Positions 9,976 through 21,850 of a stretch of 64,000 nucleotides of DNA are shown piece after piece. The notes under the pieces were generated by a model that ran no database searches, had not been told where the DNA came from, and saw only the letters and a list, made by a program, of their open reading frames with translations. The stretch is from the NCBI RefSeq assembly GCF_036417845.1, contig NC_089981.1:23146001-23210000 (forward strand), given 5' to 3'. This stretch comes from Apteryx mantelli (taxonomy: Eukaryota > Chordata > Aves > Apterygiformes > Apterygidae). The translations under genes and the position numbers were made by a program. Each line of letters begins with the position of its first letter. The stretch's first letter is position 1.

Positions 9976-12900
9976 TAATAAAAATCAAAAGAAGTTATTA
10001 AGAAAATTAAGAGCTTCAGGATAAAATGCCTTAACTAGAAACCAGTTAAGAGCTACACAGTGAGCAGAAATAAATCATTTTTCAAAACAGCTGAGTATTC
10101 ACAGGCAGTGGCGAAAGGCATAATACTAGGACTGATGCTTTTTAAATATATTTACTGAATCAATGGTCAGAGAAATGTTATGACAATATGTCAGGAGCAA
10201 AAGTTTCGCTGATTCCAGAGGCCAGAGGGTTTCCCTTAGAGCTGCGTAAGAGGGAGATTAGAAACAGTAGGGACCTGGTATGGGACAAGGATACCATCTC
10301 CTTCTCACTTTGCTCATAATACATGAGGACAAAGATGTTCACTGAAATCCAGAGCAGGTAGCTGTATACGTTTTGTCTTTTTTCTTTTTCAGAAAAGAAA
10401 ACACACAACTAATTGAAAATATGATGGTATAAAATCCAAAAAGAAATATGCAGAAAGTCTAGGTGCTTTGACTGTGCTAAGACTCTAGGTGGTCCATGCT
10501 AGGGAAGGAATTTCCCACAGTGAGACTCTTAAACACAACTCCTCTTCAGACACACTAGAGCCCAAGGCATAGAAGATGGTGACAAAAGGTGTTTCATCTG
10601 ATTGATTGCTTAGTGTCAGCCTTCACATAGCTTTGGCAAGGCAAAAAAGTTGTGGCCAGTCACCTAAATGTCATCAGGCCCCAGAAGATGGAGCGTGCCA
10701 CCTGTGGAGAAAGGCCATAGACAGATAAATGTCCTAATCCCCAAATCTGCATTTGGAGTTCCAGGAAGCCTCATGCTTTCCGCAAGAGCTACTAAACTGT
10801 ATAACCTCTGCAGCAGAGGATTTTATTCAGCTGCTATATATTTTTTTGTCTGAGTGAATTCAGAAGTTGAGATCTATTAATACTGAGTTATTTTTCTCCC
10901 TCTCTTTCTTCCCCCTTGTTAGTAATGTATCTTCCTGTTTTTTGAAACCAGTTAGTGGGTCCATGGCACTGCAGGACCAGCAACATGACTTTCCAAAGGA
11001 TCTTCACTGTCTCTGCTGATTCTCTTTTACTACTGTTACGTAATCCCCTCCTTCTGGATGAGTTATTCTTCCATTTTCTGCTGTTCTAGCATGAAATTAC
11101 AAAGCCCCATGCTGCAAATTAGATCCCTGTAGGAATATCAGGTGCATCAATACAAGCAATTCCAACTGGCCTCAAAACCTGCCCTTTTTAAATGCCTTTT
11201 GAAGGGGAGTGTCCACCAATCTTGTAAAGAAAACAAGGGGAGAGAAGACAGTAGGGTCAAGAAGATTGTTTGTGATCTGTTTTGCCTTGTAAAATTTGAG
11301 CTTGTCAGCCTCATTTTCAGTGTCCTGAGTCCTTATTGTTTTTAAGAATTCTGGGGCATGCAGCAGCTCTGCATATAGAGCTACTCATGTTTATTAAAAA
11401 ATTGTTGAACACCTCATTAAGAAAGGAAAAGGGTGGGGAAGAGTGAAGGAGGTTCAGAAATGTGCCGTGAATCTCTATAGAAGGAAAACTTTGTTAGGAG
11501 GATATGAGGTTATGTCCCAAATTATTTTAACCCATATAGGATTGGTTCATCACAGCTAAGGTTCACTAAAGTGGCACTCCACCAGCTGCACAGAACTCAA
11601 GGGAGGCTAAGGAGAGTGATAATCAGTGAAAACCCTGCTAATGACTCCTCACATGGCTTCAGGCTCTCTCTTGAAGACTCCATGTGGCTGTTTCAGAAGT
11701 GCAGCCTCCCTGCCTGCAATGTATACTGATGCAGGAGAGAGAGCTCCTGTAGACAATGATGTGGGAATATTACTATTTGAGGAGGATAAAAAGGTTCGGC
11801 CTTCAAATGTGAGAGAAAGCAGGTATTCATTGGGTCACTGGGGCTTATCGTAAAACTGGAAAAGAAATATCTAGCCTAATTGTCACGCTGTACTCAAAAT
11901 CTATTCATCTATTGGTATTACTAGAACTGGAGTCCAAAATTTTAGTTTTATATTTGAAAGAAAGTCAGAAAAACAGATTGTTACACCAGAGCCAGACTGG
12001 GCCTGCTGTATTTAAGGGAATATTCAGAAGGTTTTTGGGGCAGGGAGAAAAAAAATCACAAAAGAAAAATGCCTTGCTGGATATCATGGAAATAGCACCT
12101 AATGGGCCAAATCACGAAGTCCTTCCCTAATTTAAACTCATTCCTTATTCAAAAAAATTATTGTTTATGTCAAAAGGAATTTGGTGAAGGAAGGAAACCA
12201 AAATGTGGCCCTCAGTTAATTTCATGGTGCTAATCGAATATGATACTCAGATAATACAGTGATGCATTTTTCCTAAAATAATTAGTTTTAGAATATTTCA
12301 AACTTTTCATGCACAAAAGCAAAAAATCTTGGGAAGTCTTTTCTTTCTCTCCTCCCTCCAGTCACCCTCAGCCTCCCCGACCTCCCTACTCAGTGCTTCA
12401 TTACATTCATTCAGAGAACAGCAGGAGGGAGAATCAAACAGAAAATCATGTTGTTCTGCTTTCCCTTTTATCATATTCAACACTTGACCCAAGCAATCAG
12501 GAAGCAATTAAAAGCTTCTGTTTCAACTCCCCATACTGTTCAAATTCTCGCTCTCAGTTTGTTTGTCTGAAACTTTGCTCTTTTAAAAGCTTACCAGTGT
12601 GTGTCAGTGTGTGTGTGTGTGGGGGGGCATATGTATATACTTACAGACATACGTATTCCCTTGTTCTTTCAGTCAAGTGATATTAAAAATGTCTTTTCAT
12701 TTATAACAGGGTTCAGTCATCTTTGTAATAAACACATCCTTTAACAAAATTCTCAACCTTAATGCTTTTCAAAATGTCTCTAATGATTACTAATTTACTG
12801 ACATTTTCCCTGAGCCCCTCATCAATTTGACTATTCAGATTTATAATACTATTAATATTTTCTCTGTCTCCAGCAGACCGACCGTAGACCTTGAATTCCC

Positions 12901-13799
12901 TCTGCTGCCAATGCAGACAAGAACACATCTGGTTGTGCATCCATACCACACTGCATCAGGGTATTAGCCTGGCAGCAAAGTCTCATCACCATGTAGTGAG
13001 ATGATTAACGGCTTCATTTTCACCACTGCTATCCAGAAGGGCCTCTCTTGGGGCCACTTTCTCCCCTCATTTCTATCTTACAATGGTATAATTCCACTGA
13101 TTTCAGCACATGGAGAACAGCATGAGCATGAGGGTCTGTATTTCTAAGGGTTTGTGGGGAAGATTTTCAGAAACATTTGGAGAGGGATGCCAAACTGCCT
13201 TCCATGCCTTTGAAAAAGTCCAGACGTTGGTACTTTGGAGGAGATTTAAAGGGGAAGCAGATGCAGGCTGACCCTTCTTCAGATAAAAGTCCAAATTTTC
13301 AACATGGCCCAGTCTGTACTCTTCTGGGACTGTAGGGCTAAAGATATAGAATATCTTTATATAGAAGATACAAAGATATAGGCATGACCTTGCTGCACGT
13401 CTGCTGAACTGTGCTAATTGCTCCTTTCCAGTGGTATATAAGAGGCATTTGGAAACAGCTTATCCATCAGAGGTAGTTTGGGCCTTGGATTGTTCAGCAT
13501 TTCCACTTTCCAGATGAAGCACTCGTACAGGGTCAGCTTTTTAAGTAGCTCACCTCAAAATTTCCCAGACAGAAGTGCTCATATCTCTAGTGGTACACAT
13601 GCTGCCAGCAAGTGATATGTGACAGTTTCCTAAAACAGACACTCCTGCTTATACATGCAGAACAGAGACATGAACTGCCTCTGCTGATGCTGCCACAGCC
13701 AATGAAAACAACCAACCAAAGAAAGACAGGGAACCTACGGTCGGTCGGCAGCAGATAGCCAGGAGAGCGGTTGTAAAGCAGCAGTGCTTCAGGGGAAAG
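9976..13799. other. Intergenic, no gene recognised
   Basis: AT-rich non-coding DNA with only short chance frames. A (GT)n/G-run stretch at about 12597-12630 is the only simple repeat noted. Confidence 0.55.
12597..12630. repeat. (GT)n microsatellite with G-run
   Basis: Interrupted GTGTGTCAGTGTGTGTGTGTG sequence runs into a stretch of seven G's near 12621-12627. Simple sequence with no coding potential. Confidence 0.85.
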
Positions 13800-14030
13800 T
13801 CCCTTCAGAAGAAGTGCAGCCCAGTAATTAGAGCATGAGGAACATGGTAAAGATTTCTAGAACCTATTTATGTCTTAACCACAAACTTCCTGTTAACCAA
13901 GTTACTTAACCCTTCTGGGCCTTGGTTTCCTTGTTTATGAATTTGTACTGCAAATACCCATCTTCCTGGGAAGATGTAATCAACTTATGTCTATAAAAGG
14001 TTTTGTGATACTTCAAGGGAAGTTACAGAT
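13800..14030 (+). repeat. MIR SINE, nearly full-length relic
   Basis: The best-preserved MIR in the window. GCCCAGTAATTAGAGCATGAG near 13818 corresponds to the tRNA-like head (GCCTAGTGGTTAGAGCACTGG). AAGTTACTTAACCCTTCTGG, then GCCTTGGTTTCCTTGTTTAT near 13900-13940, corresponds to the core. GGGAAGATGTAATCAACTTA and TCTATAAAAGGTTTTGTGA near 13968-14010 correspond to the 3' end. Confidence 0.75.
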
Positions 14031-14499
14031 TAGATGCAAGGAGTGTTTCTGCATATATGAGAATGTAGGGTGCTTTACTTCATTATAGTTTGGACAGAAT
14101 GCTGGAGGAGAGCCAGATCTGCAGGACAACATGAGTGAGTTTTTCATTCTGTCTTGCTGTCCATATGTCCTGGAAAAGTGGGGTAGCAAAAATTACTGGG
14201 CTGCTTGAATGAATGGTGCTACTGCATCTGGAGTTATGGATACTTGGGAAAAGTTAGACAGATCTGGGATTGTCCACAGCAAACAGAAGTCTGCCACTCT
14301 TATTATTGTTTCCTCCTTGAAAAATAATTTTGCTTCCATAAAAAACAAGCTCAGAGACAAATCTATGAATTGTTTTACTTCTCCACCCAGGAAGCTTTCT
14401 GAAGGAGATAAAAATGCTGTTTTGCAGCCCTCTTGACTCCAAATGTGGACTCCAAATTTCACAATGATTATGAGGCCCTAAACTAAAGTTAATATGCTC

Positions 14500-14585
14500 T
14501 GTATGGAACTAAATTCATTCATACCCATGTAACACTTTGGAATCGTATTACACAGGAGTAATTGGAGCAGAACTTGGTCCTCAAT
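14500..14585. repeat. Relic of a palindromic amniote interspersed repeat
   Basis: TACACAGGAGTAATTGGAG followed by CAGAACTTGGTCCTC resembles the end of a very common sauropsid palindromic repeat. That family's arms contain a TTACTCC box, a TTTACACCAGTGTAA box and an AGCAGAATTTGGCCC terminus. Only one arm is recognisable here. Confidence 0.3.
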
Positions 14586-16179
14586 CACCTGTTTTATGAA
14601 AATATGCAGGCACAAATTATGAACTTCAGACCTGGATATACATCTAATAAAGTCACTGAGGGAAAAAAGTAAGTAAAAGCAGCCACACCTTCAGCATTTG
14701 ATCAGTGGAGCTCTGAGTTGTGAAGGAACTGCAAGTTGCAAGATGAAGAGCAGCACTGAATATTCTGATGTATTTAACTTCTTTGCAAGGCCAGCCCTAT
14801 CAATGGGGCTACCCTGAGCAGCAAAATAGTAGGGTCAGCTAATTGTCCAGCAAAGATACATGTAGGTGATACTACACTAGAGATTTGCTGCTTTGCCTAG
14901 GGCAACAGATCCCCAAGAGCTGCCAGCCCTGCTTCTCTCCATCTTTCAGTCTCAGATGCTGCTGACACTCTATTGCTGAGAGGATGTTTCCCCATATGTA
15001 TTAATTTGTGATATTAAAAATAGCTCCTGCATGCATAAAGAGTGAGTGAAGAGGGAGGCGTTCTTCTCTTTTGTTCCATAGTCCCTGGAGATGCTGTGTA
15101 GCCACAGTACCTTTTCAAACAAGCTCAGAGCAACACAGAGCTCGTGTCTGAACATTAGTTAGAAATTTACCCTCACACTAGAAGGAAGCAGTCAACCTAG
15201 AAAAAGAACTTGTGTTAAAAAAACTTAAGATCAGTATTTTAAGCTCTTGATGTTTGCCATTGCATTACTGCAAAATCTTGATTTTCTTATCCCTATTCTG
15301 CTAATACAAGGGAGAAAAGCAAAGTCATGTTCCCTGCAACTCCTTGTTGGCCACACTAAGGTTGTTTCTCTATAGACGTGAGGCCACATTCTAAGCTCTC
15401 CAGACAGGCTCCTTCTGCAGGCATCCTGCAGGAACTGGAGCGCTGTGCCTCCTCTGTGGGAGAACTGCTCAACACAGTTTAAGTTTCACTCTGAAATGGA
15501 TGCTAGGTTTTTTTACTTGGCAAGTTATTTTGCTTTATCAGTGGTTAATTTTGTATCTCTAGCAGTTTCTCCTGGACTTTTTTTATTTTAGTTCCTTACC
15601 ATAATCAGGTTTCTTTCCAGGGAATGAGTTTGCAAAATTAAAAGTTGACTCATCTCCCAGAGACCAGTCAAAATCCAATTTACAGTGTCCTCTTTTTCCT
15701 ACTCTTTTTAAACTCCCTGATTAAAACTTCTCTCTGGTATATTTTGCTTTTATAAGCAGTGCCATTTCACAATTAATCTCTTCTGTCTGACTTAAGACAG
15801 TTAAAGAGCTTTACCTGAAAGAAGGCTGCCATTGCTTGTAGACGCAGGAAGAGCACTGGTTAAACCTTCTCCATTTGATTTCTATCTTTCTAGAGAATTT
15901 TAAATCGAGGGGCATGGCCTTTTGACCACTTCATTTTCCATTGCAGGGTACTTTCTCAATTTCTTTTTACCTTGTGCACTGAAGCTATTTGCAACATGTC
16001 TTCTTTACACTACATTCAGCTCAATGGATTTGGCATTTCAGGCTTCACAGCTCCCTGCCCATATCCTGACTCAGAAGCCCAGACCTTAAAGCACAATCCT
16101 CAATATTACAAGTGCAAGCAGGAATTACCTGTGACTTTTTTATTCTGATTCTGGTCTGTTCCTGGCCCACCTTAGTTTC
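14586..16179. other. Intergenic, no gene recognised
   Basis: Non-coding sequence with short chance frames only. No repeat or structure was identified. Confidence 0.5.
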
Positions 16180-16270
16180 TTGTCCTCATTTTCTTCATAT
16201 CCTTAAAATAACCTTGCTTTCTCCATCTGTAAAATAGTACTAATAAGAGCTACTTTAAAAGGTGGACTGT
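16180..16270 (+). repeat. Probable MIR core relic
   Basis: CTTTCTCCATCTGTAAAATA then GTACTAATAAGAGCTACTT follows the MIR order CTCCATCTGTAAAATGGGGATAATAAT. It is short and diverged. Confidence 0.4.
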
Positions 16271-16499
16271 GCCTTGGCATTGACGATCGGAAGGGTCCTC
16301 ATAATGGCAGAGCATCCTGAGCTATGAACGTGCTGGTACCTGCCCATGCCAGACAAATAGACTGACAAACGCAGTATAGCATTCTGTAGGATATGTCTCC
16401 CTTACATACCACTTTGATGATGTGAAACACCCTTGTGTAAACTTCAATGGAAAGCAAAGGAAAGCACCAGTTCTGTTGCATCTGACAGAAGTGACAATG

Positions 16500-17060
16500 G
16501 AGACTTGCAGTTTAACAAGCCTAGTCTACACAGGCAACTAAAGTAATTCTAAATTAACATGAATAATTAGCAGCCTTAGATAACATAATTGCTATGCAGA
16601 ACTTCCCAGTTTTAGTTAGCATTCTGTATTAACTACTATGTAATTATTAAGGCACCACACTCAGTACCAGCAACTTAATTATCTTTAGTATCGCTACAGT
16701 AGCAAGCTTGAATGCCAATGATTAATAAAACACAATTATTTACATTGTAATTGTGGCATTTTAATTAAACTGAAAATGTACTTCGTTTGCTTTTTGCCAC
16801 AGTGTTAATTTTTTAAATTAAGGTCAGATCTTTTTGTCAATCTTTTTTTTAATCCCTAATTGCAAGTTAGACAGACTGATCTGTTGTCATCTTAAGAAAC
16901 CATTGTGACTGCTGGTGACAAATGAGTCTTGGGGTAGCAAACCGCCCTCTTTGCTCTGGAGTTATATAATCCCAGTCCTAATAAACAATGCCTTAATATG
17001 TTATTTCCTTGATTTTTAAGTAATTTTGGTGTATTTAAGTCTAATTTAATTTTCTTTTAG
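16500..17060. promoter_or_regulatory. AT-rich candidate enhancer, dense homeodomain-type motifs
   Basis: About 560 bp holds many TAATTA, TAATT and ATTAAT cores (for example near 16561-16569, 16640-16647 and 16761-16767). At 16711-16760 there is a nested inverted repeat: outer arms AATGCCA/TGGCATT, and inner arms CACAATTA/TAATTGTG separated by 9 nt. Such clusters are typical of developmental non-coding elements, but AT-rich DNA also yields them by chance. Function is inferred from motif density only. Confidence 0.3.
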
Positions 17061-17159
17061 AATTAGTCTTCGCAAGGGTGAGTTTGTTATTACTTACATT
17101 ATGGCAATACTTAGAAGGTCCTGTTTAGACCACAGAATTTACGGATCAGCTAGACCAAA

Positions 17160-17300
17160 GGTGAAAGGGGAAGCGTTTGTTTACAGAAGTGAAATGATCT
17201 GCTCATTGTCACCTAATATGTCACTGTCAGAGCCAGGAATAGAGTCAAGGCCTCCCAGCTTTTATTTTTGTGCTCTGTCTGCTAGATCACATTGCTCCTC
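17160..17300 (-). repeat. MIR SINE relic, antisense
   Basis: CAGAAGTGAAATGATCTGCTC, then TCAGAGCCAGGAATAGAGTC and GCTCTGTCTGCTAGATCACA, follow the antisense MIR order: GTTAAGTGACTTGCCC, then CAGAGCCGGGATTAGAACC, then GTGCTCTAACCACTAGACCA. A 68-codon frame across it is therefore not a gene. Confidence 0.55.
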
Positions 17301-18047
17301 ATGTTAGCAAGCTTAGAAATGCATGAAGACAGGCTTAACCCTGGTTTTCATAACAGGATTCCTGGCCTTAGTAACAATTACAGGGCTCTTCATTCATTTT
17401 TGTAACTCCTCTGACTTCAGAGGACTTATTTCCGATTTACAGTAGCATAAGAAGGATCAGAGCCAGCTTTCCTCAGAGTGTGCGAGCACAATAAGATTTG
17501 CTTATGTAGAGGGAGAATGATTTCCTGCCATTACCCAGAGAAGTTTGCTGTGAATTTTCAGCAACAGGGCCAAGTTTTGCCCTTAGTTTTTGCCCTCAGA
17601 GAGACTCACGATGCTAGCCAGTAAAAACTTTATAGACAAACTTCAGTTTCTTTTTATATGGCCAGAATATAACTTAACTCAAATGTCAATGTGTTTGCCT
17701 TGGGGGAAAATAAGAGGGAGAATTATCTAGTCCATTTCAGGGATTAGTTTTACTTGTGCTTGCTTTATTGCTTTATCTTCCAAGTTATAGGACTGGAAGC
17801 CCAGGGGTGAAATGGCTGAGCACTGGATCAAAAAACAGGTTTTTGGAGGCACAGTGAGAGAGGATTTGTTGGGAGGACTGACTGAAAGCTGTGACAGACA
17901 AAAAATGAAGACTGAAGTAGATCCAGGGGGAAAAAATGTGTCTGCTTAGGAAAGAAACAGGTTATGGAGAGAAGGATGTTTAGGGCTGGTCTGCTTAAAA
18001 CAGAAGCAAGGAATTAGCAGACTTTGGAAGCTGAAGAAGGCCAGGTA

Positions 18048-18071
18048 GGAAGTAAACCTGGAAGTAAACCT
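18048..18071. repeat. Two tandem copies of a 12-bp unit
   Basis: GGAAGTAAACCT occurs twice in direct succession. A minor tandem duplication. Confidence 0.8.
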
Positions 18072-18959
18072 GGAAGCTAAGAAGGGGAAAGAGAAGAAAA
18101 TGTTACAATTGTGGTGCCACTTAAATGTAATTTAATCTCTGGCCTGGACAAATCCAAGAATGACACATCTGCTCAGCCCAGCACAACAGTGAATCAACTA
18201 CTGACTGCCAGTAAAAGGCCAAGCAACGGCCTGTCTGGAGAGATAATGCAGATATCTCTAGAGCTGTAGGTTAAACACAATGATGAAACTTGAAAAGGTA
18301 AAGCAGCTTTCAGTCTTTAGGGAAGAAAAGTCTATGCCCACTGTGGAAATAAACTATGTAAATTTACGTTTCCATCATTTCTAGCTTCTACAGAAGCCTA
18401 GTAAGAAGGCTAAACCCCAACCCTTTTCCCCATATGGAAGGAGAGTGGGTCACTAAGAGGAAAGGAAAAGCAATGCAAGGGAAGATCAACAGGTAACAGG
18501 AAAGATGAAGAGCCTTTTGTGAGAAAACCTTCAAATAAGCCTATCCATCCATTTCCAAATCCCCCTTTACGTTTGAAAATCCTCATTTTTAAAGATGTAA
18601 TTGGCAGTAATTGTAGGGCTGGATGTTCTTCTCATTTGATTCTTCTACCACTGTAACTTCTGTGAAGCTGCTACAGGCTTACGTAAGCAAAAGAGGAGTC
18701 ACAAAGCTCTTACTCTAGGGATCACTTTCCTATTGTTTTTGTTGCAGATCTCTTAATCTCCGGAGATTATTCTTCAGCTACTTAAGCATTTTGGCTGAAT
18801 TTCAAGACATTCTAATAATGAACAGGGTGAAGGCAGGGGATTTCTAGGCATTAAGAGAAGCACTTTCATTTTGTCCTGAAGCACACATATAAAGTTAAGG
18901 ATGGCAGTTTGATTCCTGAAGCTATTGGAGGCTTTGGGAATGACAGTGCTTGCCAATTT

Positions 18960-19015
18960 AGTGAGAAGATAATAGAGCTGATTTACACCAGCTAAAGACT
19001 GGGCTAGACTCTCTA
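18960..19015. repeat. Relic of a palindromic amniote interspersed repeat
   Basis: GCTGATTTACACCAGCTAAAG then ACTGGGCTAGA resembles one arm of the sauropsid palindromic repeat whose arms read GATTTACACCAGCTGAGGATCTGGCC. Single arm, diverged. Confidence 0.35.
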
Positions 19016-21744
19016 GTGCAGCACAGCCATCACAAAGGTGTCCCTCATGATGGTCTCATTAGCTTGGAAAGATGTCAACTGAATTTTACTGCTTAGGTAA
19101 TACAGAAGGATGCTAAAACTTTTTTTCAATCAGAATTTATTATCAGGATTTTCATCTGTATCTAAGGGGAAGAGTGTGAGTCTTTCTTCCAGAGGTAATC
19201 CTTGCCAGAGTAATCCCTACTTCTATCACTTCAAGATTATTTAGCTGCATTACACTTTGCATGGGGCTTTACCTTAAGGCCTCTGGGAAATTCAAGCCAA
19301 GGAACAATTCTATGACTGGTTTTCAAAGCAGCATTTTATAGCAAAATTATTATTATACCAATATGTCTGGATCTGCAGCAGCTGCTAATAGGTTTCTAGA
19401 CGGAGTTTAAAATATTAGGATCAGCCTGTAAAACCCTGGATTTATGAGATATGGTTACCAGAGGGACTGCCTCTTGATGACTTCTCAACTGTCCTGGCTG
19501 AGATTTCCCATTTCAGTGGGAATTCTCTGACTCTAAATGAAAGAGGTCACTGACAAAATGCTTTCCACTGGGTAGCTCTAAGGGCTGGAGATACTTGGAT
19601 GAAATCTACACTTTGTCAAAGAGAGAGGGATTGGTTAGTGCAACTTTAGTATAAATTATATATCTGTAGTCTATAAGGTAGGAACAAATAACAGTGGATG
19701 AGTTTCTGAGTAGGGGCTTTTATGAACTTTAACCAGTTTAATTTCTGCTATTGTACTTAGCCCTTTGGGGCAAGAGGCAGAGTAAAGTTTTTGCAAAGCA
19801 GATGCAGTTAGGTCTTATTCAGCTTCACGGGAGCTCACCCAGTATACATGAATCTCTGGCTGGCCCAATAACCTCATCTCCACCCTGGCTGCGACCTTCT
19901 CCCCAGGAAAAATAGTGTGGACTGCTCCACAACAGTTTCCAGTGGGTAGAAGCACACATCTAGGGCAGCCCCTGCCACCAGCTGCAATACCTGCCATCAC
20001 AGGCAGTGCAGGGGGCCAAAGCAGTCTTGACTATCTTGGCTGAAACCGTAAGGTGCTCTTGGTTTATTTCTTTGACCTGCACTAAGCAGTTTTGAATCTT
20101 GCTATGCTGAAAAAATCAAGAATCATCCTATTGGGATAATAAATGAGGGGAAGTGGAATGGGGTATACAATCAGACTGCTTTACTTGCCTTGTTTATATT
20201 TAAATGTGCAATCTATTACTGCTGTTGTGCCCAATTCATTGTTATCTGAAAGATTCCCATTTGACTTCAGTGGCTCTAGATCAGACCTGTTAAAAAGAAC
20301 AGCCATAGCAAGAGGTCTTACAAGAAATACAAGCTAGTTAAATGTTGACAACTGGTGTATAGAGTAATAAATTGATAAAGCAGTCAGAGTTGCAGAAATA
20401 TGATCTCCATGCATTGAATTTGATTAATCTTGAATGCTTTCCATAATTGTTGAATATTTTTCTATTACTTTTATCTAAATAACTTCCTGTTATGACTACT
20501 TGCACCTCCACATGTTGTCTTTCATGTAATGTTTGATATGTAATATACATCTAATTTTGAAAAACAAAACAAATTAATTAAAAACATAAATAAATGATCC
20601 CATTACATGGTTGAGCATATTCACCTTCCACTTCACAGAATTTCATCAGAAGAAAGAGCACTGCAAGGGTCTCAAGATCCATATTTCATTAAACAAGTAA
20701 ATATAAAGACAGTCATACTAAAAATGCATGGAATATTATGCCACATCTCACTTGAGTATAAACAATATTAGGTTTTGATATAACCCATTATCAATCAGAT
20801 GAGTATACACAGTGCCATTTATTTTATGCCCAATTGCTTTTTCCACAATTCCTTTCCACATCAATTCTTTTTTGTTGAATTCATAGAGAAAATGGAAAAG
20901 AAAACAGGCAGCCCTCACCCTCCACCATTACAGTACTTTGCATGTGTTTGTTTAATTTAAATTTAAATTTAATTTAGTCAGGTCTTTCCTAGTTTTCATT
21001 GACTTACAGTTCCTATTGTCTTGGCAGTACAGCAACCCTGTGCAATCTTTATTCTCCAGTTAGCGATAGAAAGCATTACTACCAGCCATTGTGTTCCTGT
21101 GCATTCAGTAGTCCTTAGAGGGTGCAATGCAAGTTGGGAGTTGAGTATTCCTGGGCCAAATTCTCACTGGCAGCACAAGCCTAAATGAAAAATAAATCAA
21201 TGCATTTATATCAAAGGATACTTTATACCTGTTCAAGTGGAGAACTGGACCCTTTGTGGCAATGCAGCAATTGGCTAGCATATGAAGTAACTGAGGAGTT
21301 ATGGAGTCTGTCTGCTTTTAGTAACTATAATAAATAATCTCCCCTGGGTTCTTTACAACTAAATACCAGTTCTTCTGTTCTCTCTGTCTTCATGCATGAC
21401 ACTTTGAATTTTATGACTTTTCCTGATTCCACAGCATATTCCGCCATTTTTTGCCTAAACTGGAAGGTGAGTAGCAAGTGTGGTAGGGGATGTCAAGAAA
21501 GAGGAGAGGATGGGCTCATGCTTAAAGCAATGAGAGATACCCTGGAGAACCAGATTCCTTTCATGCCACTGCCATAGTCCTGATATAACACATTGCAAGA
21601 TATGAAGTCATGTATTTGACACAGATTCCTTAACTGCTTCCTGCTTCTTAAGTATCTGACTAGAAGTGCTAAGAGCTTGCAGCTACAATTAACATCAGTG
21701 AGAACTATTCTTCAATTTATAATGCCCAACACAAAGTGGATAAA

Positions 21745-21850
21745 TAACTTTCATCTAAATCACTATCTCAGTTTCCATCCGGAAAATGGGAATAAAAATA
21801 ACTAATTTAACAAAAATGCTGTGAGACAAAAAGTGTGAAGTACTGGCATA
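21745..21850 (+). repeat. MIR SINE relic
   Basis: CTATCTCAGTTTCCATCCGG followed by AAAATGGGAATAAAAATAACT and GTGTGAAGTACT matches the MIR core CTCAGTTTCCCCATCTGTAAAATGGGAATAATAATA and its 3' GTGTGAAGTGCTT. Confidence 0.55.

Larger units (their letters stand above)
17301..21744. other. Intergenic, no gene recognised apart from listed relics
   Basis: AT-rich non-coding sequence. A self-complementary TTTAAATTTAAATTTAA run sits at about 20951-20975. CATTTGACTTCAGTGGCTCT near 20260 and GGGCCAAATTCTCACTGGCA near 21152 are further weak matches to the palindromic repeat family listed elsewhere. No gene was seen. Confidence 0.5.
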
